A stretch of DNA of 64,000 nt. It comes from Tetradesmus obliquus. Taxonomy: Eukaryota > Chlorophyta > Chlorophyceae > Sphaeropleales > Scenedesmaceae. Below the pieces are notes generated by a model that saw nothing but the letters and a program-made list of their open reading frames with translations, was not told where the DNA came from and did not search any database. The DNA is taken from contig CP126195.1 in NCBI GenBank assembly GCA_030272155.1, positions 4,819,001 through 4,883,000 on the forward strand, given 5' to 3'. This document shows positions 57,248 through 64,000 of the stretch, in pieces (positions within the stretch are counted from its first letter, which is position 1; the number at the start of each line of letters is the position of its first letter). The position numbers were made by a program, and so were the translations under genes.

Positions 57248-59333
57248 AGTTAAAGGACAGCCGCATAGCAGCTCATCAAAGCCAGGCAGCTTCTGCCAGG
57301 CTGGCATGCAGCAGCCGTGACAGCACCCATGGCAGTACCTATGACACAGCTAACCAATGTTGCTGCATTGGGCTGTTCGAAAGCGCTGGCAAACTCTGCA
57401 GCCTGAGGCTCCTGCCAGCCTGGCACAGCACCAGCCCATGCACAACGCTGAAACATGCCGCTCAGGGCGATACGTGGCCCACCTGGAATTGAGGTGCATA
57501 GAGCAACGTTGTCCAGCTGGTGGGGACGCCATCCCAAGGGCAATCGGCAGCACCAGCAAGGCCGGGTGCTGACGCCTCCGCCAAAGTCCAGCGACTCCCA
57601 TCGCGGCCCTGCAGCCTCGCTCGCCCATTGTCGAAGCATTTTTGAAAACATGTAGAAGGTACTAGGCAGCTAGAGCGCTGTAGTAGGGCAAAATCGGTGT
57701 CAGGACATGTCCGACACAGTGGCTGCCAAAACCCCGCACTACCGATCTAGGCGACCTCCTCAGTTCGTCTTGGCAGGTAAAATTTACATATTTTTTAGTT
57801 GTTATATGCCGTGCTTTTCACGGCGAACGGTGCCGAAGTTGTTTTTAGCGGGCATCTTTTTAGCGCTCTTTTTACCCGAAGTGTCCAGAGCACTAATGTG
57901 CAGGCAGCTGTGGGGATTTCAATAAGAGGCAGTGGTGCCTGAGTCTAGGCTGCGGGAGGCCTTCTCTAATTTACGCGCGGAATAGCATAGGCTCAAGCTG
58001 GCTTGCCTGCTTCTGATGCTTAGGACTTGTAACTTGTAACTGAGGGAGGCTGCCTAACCGCGCCGCAACTGCAACCCTCCAATGGCTTCATAACCTCGCT
58101 TGTGTTGCCAAGAAGCGTCCACTGCTGCTGCTGCTGCTGCTGCTGCTGTTTGCAGCCAGCCAGGGTATGGTGTCCGCCGCATTCCGTCAGCAGCCCTTCA
58201 CTGCAGCAGCAGTGTGTGAGGCAGCAGTGCGCGGCGCAGCCCGCCACAACCAGATGAACCCCGGCCATGTCCGCTTCTTTGCAGCACTCGCAACTGCAGC
58301 CTGCCTGGAGACCATTCACCCGCCTGCCGGCAGCAGCAGCAGCAGGCGCAGCATAGTAGCAGCAGCAGCATCTGATGCAGGGCTGCGTGACGCGCTGCTG
58401 CTGCAGTTTGGGCTGATCACGACGCACATCAAGCAGGCGGCAGGCAGCGTTGAGGGAATCAGCTCGATCAATGCGCTGTTCTCGATTGCACGTCCCAGCG
58501 CAAACACAGCCCTGGCGCTGAGCAAGCTGATGGAAGCAGCAATAGGCATGGACAGTAACGAGGCGATCGGTGGACTCGGCAGCGGCCGCAGCAGGGACGA
58601 AGAAGAGGACGACGATGCGGCAGCAGCAGCAGCGAGGGTGGAGGCGATGGCGCCGTGGCTGGCACTTGCCGGGCGCTGCTTGTACTTTGCCGGCTCCACG
58701 CTGCTGCTCGCAATGGAGTCGCCGGCAGCAGCAGCAGCTCCAAACACGACTGCGGCTGCGCTGGAGCCAATGCAGCAGGTGCTGACGGGGCTGTTTGGGT
58801 GTGCGTTAGTAACAGGCGCGCAGATCCACGAGCTGCAGGTGATGAGCCCTGACGGCTGGATTCTGCCAGGCCCCAAGGATGATGGCCACACTGCATTGGA
58901 GACGCTGCTCGATACAATGGAGGCCGCAACAAAGCAGCTGGAGAGGGCGTTAGCGCGCTGGAAGACCGCAAGCAAGCAGTCGGTGCGGAACCTGGCCGGC
59001 AACAGCACCCCTGGCGTGTGGGGCAAGCTGCTGCAGGCGCAGCTGAAGGCGTGCCTGGGGCCGGCAGCAGCAGCGCAGATCCGGGATGCAGGCGCAGCAG
59101 TGATGGCTGAGTTCCCAGTGAAGCTGTGCTGCAACAACCCCGGCTGCAGCAGCATGGGCAAGCTAGGGGAGCTGCAGCTGGGTCAGGGCTGCAGCGGCTG
59201 CAGGGCAGCCAAGTACTGCAGCAGGGAGTGCCAGCTGGCGCACTGGAAGGTGGGCCACCAGGGCGTGTGCAAGCGCATCAAGGCGGCAGCGGCAGCAGCA
59301 GCAGGCGGTGCGGCAGCAGCAGGTGTGCAGTGA
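52628..59333 (+). CDS. MYND-type zinc-finger protein
   Basis: Five exons join in phase: 52628-52660 (MASAQPAWSWQ), 52978-53335, 53917-55025, 55240-55507, 58156-59333, giving 981 residues. The C-terminus carries a MYND finger: CNNPGC, CSGCRAAKYCSRECQLAHWK and GHQGVC match the Cys/His spacing (C-X2-C, YC-X3-C, HW, H-X3-C). MYND fingers bind protein partners, often in chromatin or signalling. The rest is helical and Ala/Leu-rich with Ser and Gln runs (54131-54211, 54646-54682) and is not recognised. Exon 1 is tiny and the 2.6-kb intron 4 is the weakest link: phase 1 fits at both ends, but two separate genes cannot be excluded. A copy of the exon 2 end lies in intron 2. Confidence 0.72.
53489..53596 (+). 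repeat. Duplicate of MYND gene exon 2 end
   Basis: It repeats 53230-53341 (encoding VLLNGLGVFLERCVHQEAAE and following) about 257 bp downstream, including the CACACAGCAG|GTGAGTGG donor. The copy encodes LLSGLGVNMERCVQQQPAEQ in an open frame, but no convincing acceptor precedes it. Confidence 0.85.
55508..58155 (+). other. Long intron 4 of the MYND gene
   Basis: 2,648 bp starting GTGCGT and ending in (CTG)8-GTTTGCAG. It contains an AT-rich patch (55640-55720), a (CTG)n tract near 57207-57246, and near 57809-57825 a perfect hairpin GCCGTG-CTTTT-CACGGC. No coding family is recognised on either strand. Confidence 0.45.
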
Positions 59334-60159
59334 GTGCTTGTTCGCGGCTGGCTTGCGATTATAGCACAAAGGAAGCATTGGACAGACAGCAAGCTGGCAA
59401 GGAGGCGGGCCTTTGAGGGTGTGAACAGCTTCAACACCAGATGCGGGTTGCCAGCAGTGCATGGATGTAACGCTGCATCCTTTCCATGCAGGGTTCTGAT
59501 GGGTTGTTTTTCAACTCAGGGGCTTTCAAATCATCACTCCTTACTACAGTACAAGCAGCCTCTTCAAGACTCCAAGACACTGCAGTGGCTGTACGTATGT
59601 AAAACGGCTGTACATGCATGTACCGCCAGCTGGCTGCAGCCCATACATGTATATACATAACCGCCATACACAAGCACAACGAGCAGTGTGCACCAATCTG
59701 AATATACTTTAGCAGTAGCTATGCACAGCGGCAAGCTCCGCCTCAAACCAGTCAGTCATGGTGCGTGTCACGGTGAAATGCACAACGAGCATCAGCAAGT
59801 TCGAGCACGGCCGCTGCAGACGACGGTCGCATGCTTGGTCGCATTCCAAACAAAGCTAAATACATAGAATCAAATTTGGTGGATTGACACACCTGCAGTG
59901 CTTCTTGGGCTGCTGATGTAATACTCAGGCGCAGACTGGACATCTCGGTGACCACATTACGCGACTCCCTGCCGTCGAAAGAAAGGAATATGCGCATCGG
60001 CTCTGCAGGAATGTGCACCCGTGACTGCCGAGATATGCGCATAACATCAACAGAAAATGAAGGTAGGCGCGTCGTAGGCGAGGCCAACACTTCTCCGGGT
60101 GCCAGATCTACAGGTGCAGCAGGCAGGGTCAACCGTTGACTGTAGACAGGCTCACGATC
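59334..60159. other. MYND 3' UTR and phosphatase promoter region
   Basis: TGTAA motifs at 59466 and 59597 are candidate poly(A) signals for the MYND gene. A minus-strand frame over 59752-60267 overlaps the phosphatase signal-peptide exon and is not accepted as a gene. Confidence 0.4.
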
Positions 60160-63100
60160 ATGACGTGCACAACGCGCTGCGCAGCCCTGCTGCTCTTTTT
60201 GTGCGTCAGTTTTGCGTCTGCGAGCTGGCCTGAGCGGTCCTTCAGCTCTCAGAAAGCACCTTCCCATGATCTAGGTGTGTACACATGCTTCAGTGCAGTA
60301 GTGCCTGCAGGAGCTGCAGCAGCTGCTGGTACCTGCTAGTGCATTACGTAAACGCAGTATATACTGCCTGCAGCTGCACTGCAGTGCAGCTGGTTCATTC
60401 AACTTGACGGTGTTCATCTATCCAGTCTTCTACGGCGCCGTTACAGCAGATATTTTGCTCCAAGCTGCTGCTTATCAATTTGCGATTTGTGCTCCTGCGC
60501 TGCATCGCACACAAAGTTGCGCAAGCTGACACACATGGCTTGTCGTGATCAGGCAGCAGCAGCTTTGCAATGCATTGTTCAATGGCAATAACAGCACTGC
60601 GTTGTCGCTGTGACCTGCACAATAACATGATTGACAATGCCTAAACCAGCAACCTTTTGTGCTCTTGCTCAACGTTGAGGGTTAACCCTCATCAGTGTGC
60701 ACACCCTGACCCCTCAACCTCATCCCACAGGCCGCGCCCTAAAGGTCATTGCAGTGTCAGACACCCAGAGCTCTAAGCACGAGTCCCAAGGCTACACCCT
60801 GAAGACAGATGCTGCTGTTGCCGGCCCCTTTGCCACCCGGGACCTGCCTCCATTCAGCATGATGACGGCCAAGATGGTGACTGGGCTCACCCCTGAGCAG
60901 CTGTCTGTCACGTACTGGGCGCCTGGAGCGTACCTCATCTCATGGGCAACGGGAGATGCACAGGTGGGCGTGAGGGGTTGGTGTGAGGGGTGGGGGTGGT
61001 TGTGAAGCAGTTTATGTAGGTGCAAACAGTCCAAGGTTTGCCACACTCAGTTCCAAGTTGGAATGTGGCACAACACTGTGACAGAGTTGTTACGGCCTCA
61101 CTTACATCAGTGCAGATGCTGCTGGTTGTTGACTTGGCCTTTCAAGCTCCCCACTGTGCGCATGTTTTTGTGCATGGCCAATGTGTTGCTACAATCCAGC
61201 ATACAGCTGCTGGCCAACAGTGTCTGCGTGTCCCTGCTGCAGGTCGGCATTGCCCTGACCCCTCCCAAGGCCGATGCTGTGCAGTCAGTCGTCGAGTTTG
61301 GCTATGCAATGCCCTCAGGCAATGAGACTCTGCCTAACGAGGTGGGTCCTGGCATGCACAGCACTGCAAACTAGTACGTACTGTAGTTTACTACACTACA
61401 CTGTGTACGGCTTTCCCAGTGTCAACCTGGTAGCCTGATCGGTTCACTCCTGCCAGGAGATGCATGCACTGCATGCACTGCGCGGAGATGCACGCACTGC
61501 GCGGAGATGCACGCACTGCGCGGAGATGCACGCACTGCGCGGAGATGCACGCACTGCGCGGAGATGCACGCACTGCGCGGCGCCGGCTGTACACCGGCGT
61601 AGTGCATGGTCGGGTACGGTGCCATGGCCATTTTGCCTTTTATTGCATGACAAATTCATCAACCACAGGCTGCAAGCATGGCTTCAATCCTTTACAAGAT
61701 CTGCTTTTCCTGCTGCACTTTGCAACCCTCGCCCTCCCATCCTCCTTGCCCCTGCAGGCCACTGGCGCAGGTTACACCTATGAGTACGTGTTCAGCTCCC
61801 TGCCTGGCTTCAACTTCCCTGACTACACCTCACCAGTCACCCACCACACCTTCATCACTGGTAAGGCTGGCAGTGACATCAGCTGTTGATTGCTTAGGAC
61901 GCTTCCATATGCACTCTTGTGTACTGACAGGTAGCTTCTGTTGTCGGCAAGCATGATATGTTGATGTTGGCTGGCTGCCAGCAACCAGCCGCACCCCCGG
62001 TGGCTTCAGGCAGAGTGCGTGTGGGCATGCACAGATGAAGATACGCAGTACAGTGGTGTGTAAGTGTCTGCAGCTTGAACCATGGCCTGGCGCTAGTTTC
62101 CGCCCGTCGCCGCCTCCCTGACACCCCGTCATCCTGTGCAGGTGTTGATGGCAGGAGATGTGCAGGCGCATGGGGTATCCCTATCATCACACACACCCCT
62201 TGCTTGACTTAAGCATCAACACATCACGCGTAGCTCATTTATTCATTTATTTATTCGTTGCAGGTGTTGAGGCCGGCAAGACGGTGTTCTACCGTGTGGG
62301 TGACCCACGCTACGGCTGGTCCGACATCCGCAACTTCACATCCACACCCGATGCCTTCCCCTTTGCCATCACAGTCATCGCAGACTCAGGTGCGTGTATA
62401 TGAGTACCGGCATTCCCCAAATTCCCCAACTCAACCAGACTGCACAGCCTGCTTGTGATAGCTGCTGCCAGTTGCCAATGGCTGTGCGCTAGCAGTGTCA
62501 GATTAGCAGGCTATGCTCGGATGCTGCCACCTGTACACACGTCTAGTTCAGTGCACTGTACTGCACTGCCGTGGGTGCACTGGCTGTACAGCCAACATTT
62601 TGGCATTGCCGTTGCTGGCGCTCAGCTGCTAACTTCACAAATACGAGCATGCTTGCTGCTTGCATGGAGCATAACTGGGCCTGACAGGTTGACCTGAACC
62701 GTGGCTTGCACATGTGATGCTGTGCACAAGAACCGAGGCAGTTGGAACTGCCCAGCACATGCTGCTCTCAGTCCCATTTGTTTCTCCTACATACAATGGT
62801 GCCGGCTTTGATGTGTCCATGCAGGCCAGACTCCCAACACAAGTGCTGTTGTTCAAGGTGCCCTGGCAAGGAATGCCAACCTGTTGCTCAACGTGGGGGA
62901 TCTGGTGTACGCAGGCAAGTCAATCAACTGTTGATGCCAGTGCCGTGGACTCACCTTGCAGCAGTGAAGCTTCAGCTGGTGCACCAACAAGTGCTACAGC
63001 ACGCTTTGCTGTCAACTGCAACCCAGAGCTGTCATTATAAAAGCAAGCTATACAATGATCCCTTGAAGTCCAAGGCTGGTACTGAGTATGTTGCTTTGGC

Positions 63101-63742
63101 TTATTTTGCCTGAGGCCTCCAGCCAGGTAATACCCACACAAAGATTCGATGTGCTCATCACCATGTTGATAGACCACTGATCGTACTTCCATCGTGCAGG
63201 CAGTCTGCCACGTTGATGCCACTGCAACTGACAACCTGAAAGCCGTTAGAGTCCGCCTTGAACAGAGCCCTCTTATCAGCAGCTGAGCCTGTACACATGT
63301 ATGCTGCCGTTTGTGACTGCTGTCCCTACAGACACCTTTTCCGCCTATGGTCAAGAGGTGTGCTGGCTGCGCAAGCTGTTCAATGTCAACAGCAAGGCCT
63401 ACCACCTGGATCCCATCCCGGGGCCGTGCCCTGCAGAGCCCAAAGTGATCATCGAGGCCCCAACAGTCTGTGAGTAGCAGCATACTGGCCGAACCCACAG
63501 GTTGCTCTCCAGAGGTGGATGCAGCCACACCAGACATGATATTTTACACATGTATAATGTGCAGCAACACATGCACAATGTTTCCATTGGCAGGAAGCCT
63601 GCATTGGGAGCTGCGCCCTAGTCTGGATGTGGCGAGCTATTCACAGCTATCCATGTGCTGCAACATACCAGCTCAGGTTATTGCTTTGACTGCCTGCTGC
63701 TGTGTGCTGTCGTCACGCAGATTCGCCTAAGTGGGACACTTG
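60160..63742 (+). CDS. Secreted purple acid phosphatase, 3' partial
   Basis: Eight exons join in phase: 60160-60274, 60731-60963, 61243-61341, 61758-61860, 62264-62389, 62825-62914, 63332-63469, 63721-63742; the gene runs off the right edge after 308 codons. A signal peptide (CAALLLFLCVSFASAS) implies secretion. A fibronectin-III-like N-domain follows (LTPEQLSVTYWAPGAYLISW, VEFGYA, GVEAGKTVFYRVGDPRYGWS), then the metallophosphatase start: IADSGQTPNTS, and NVGDLVYAD formed across a splice junction, giving metal-ligand Asp/Tyr residues; YSPKWDTW equals the family Q/SPRWDTW block. Such enzymes release phosphate from esters. Odd: intron 6 has a GC donor (AG|GCAAGT) and exon 8 is only 22 nt. Confidence 0.85.
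61461..61582. repeat. 19-bp minisatellite in phosphatase intron 3
   Basis: GCGCGGAGATGCACGCACT repeats about five times between 61480 and 61574, with two shorter TGCATGCACT units before it. Confidence 0.9.
62141..62176 (+). repeat. Possible relic of phosphatase exon 5 start
   Basis: GTGCAGGTGTTGATGGCAGG resembles the acceptor and start of exon 5 (TTGCAGGTGTTGAGGCCGGC, 62258) about 122 bp downstream. The match is short, so this is tentative. Confidence 0.4.
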
Positions 63743-64000
63743 GTAAGCCTCGCGCACTGAATTGCCAGAATCCCCCTATACAGCGCATGCTTGGTCAACC
63801 TTACAATGGCAGATCACATGCTGCTACCTGTCTGAACTTGTGGTCATGGCATGCCTTGTCGGTAATGCACATCACTGTTGTCTAGCTATAGAAGTGCAAA
63901 GATGCTGCAGTTCTCTTACAATCATAGTGCCGCACGCAACCGGCTGTGCAGCGTGACGAGCAACCTCAACAGGCCTTGGATATGTGCATCGCTGCTTTGC
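63743..64000 (+). other. Phosphatase intron running off the window
   Basis: It begins with the donor GTAAGC after the micro-exon. No further exon is seen before the edge; the rest of the metallophosphatase domain should follow outside. Confidence 0.5.

Noticed and set aside
59752-60267. 171-codon minus-strand frame before the phosphatase
   Set aside because: It overlaps the phosphatase signal-peptide exon, has no recognisable domain and no partner exons; kept only as a remote possibility.
61461-61582. Regular 19-bp repeats considered as a CRISPR-like array
   Set aside because: Units are contiguous with no spacers; it is a minisatellite in an intron of a eukaryotic gene.

Overview
The window looks like nuclear DNA of a chlorophyte green alga. 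The support is: large intron-dense genes with GT-AG splicing, moderate GC, pervasive CAG/CTG triplet tracts in exons, introns and UTR-like DNA, a TGTAA polyadenylation-type motif, a plastid-targeted protein, and plant-type channel and phosphatase families. A Sphaeropleales alga of the Scenedesmus/Tetradesmus kind would fit, but that placement is inference. All gene models were built by hand from splice-site phase and protein family knowledge.

Layout. 2-9341 (+): the 3' part of a plant Shaker-type channel (voltage sensor, pore, cyclic-nucleotide-binding domain, ankyrin repeats) whose pore lacks the usual K+ selectivity filter. 11451-14859: a retroelement with gag, a Dam-methylase-like domain and a truncated aspartic protease, bounded by 286-bp INVERTED terminal repeats and a 5-bp GTGTG duplication. 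15359-17616 (+): a small predicted plastid protein whose introns carry large CTG expansions. 18.7-44.7 kb: two orphan multigene families, four LRR proteins (one +, three -) and three multi-pass membrane proteins (two +, one broken -). One LRR + membrane-protein pair occurs twice in opposite orientation, indicating an inverted segmental duplication. 45939-52142 (-): a very large tRNase Z (long form) with a Gln/Met-rich insertion inside the catalytic domain. 52628-59333 (+): a MYND zinc-finger protein, divergent from tRNase Z. 60160 to the right edge (+): a secreted purple acid phosphatase, incomplete at its 3' end.

The most unusual property is that several unrelated genes (channel, tRNase Z, MYND protein, perhaps the phosphatase) contain short tandem duplications of exon fragments, about 40-165 bp, left in introns in various stages of decay. 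A second is that CTG-triplet tracts repeatedly sit directly against splice acceptors, where a polypyrimidine tract is expected. No RNA genes, CRISPR arrays or prokaryotic features were seen.
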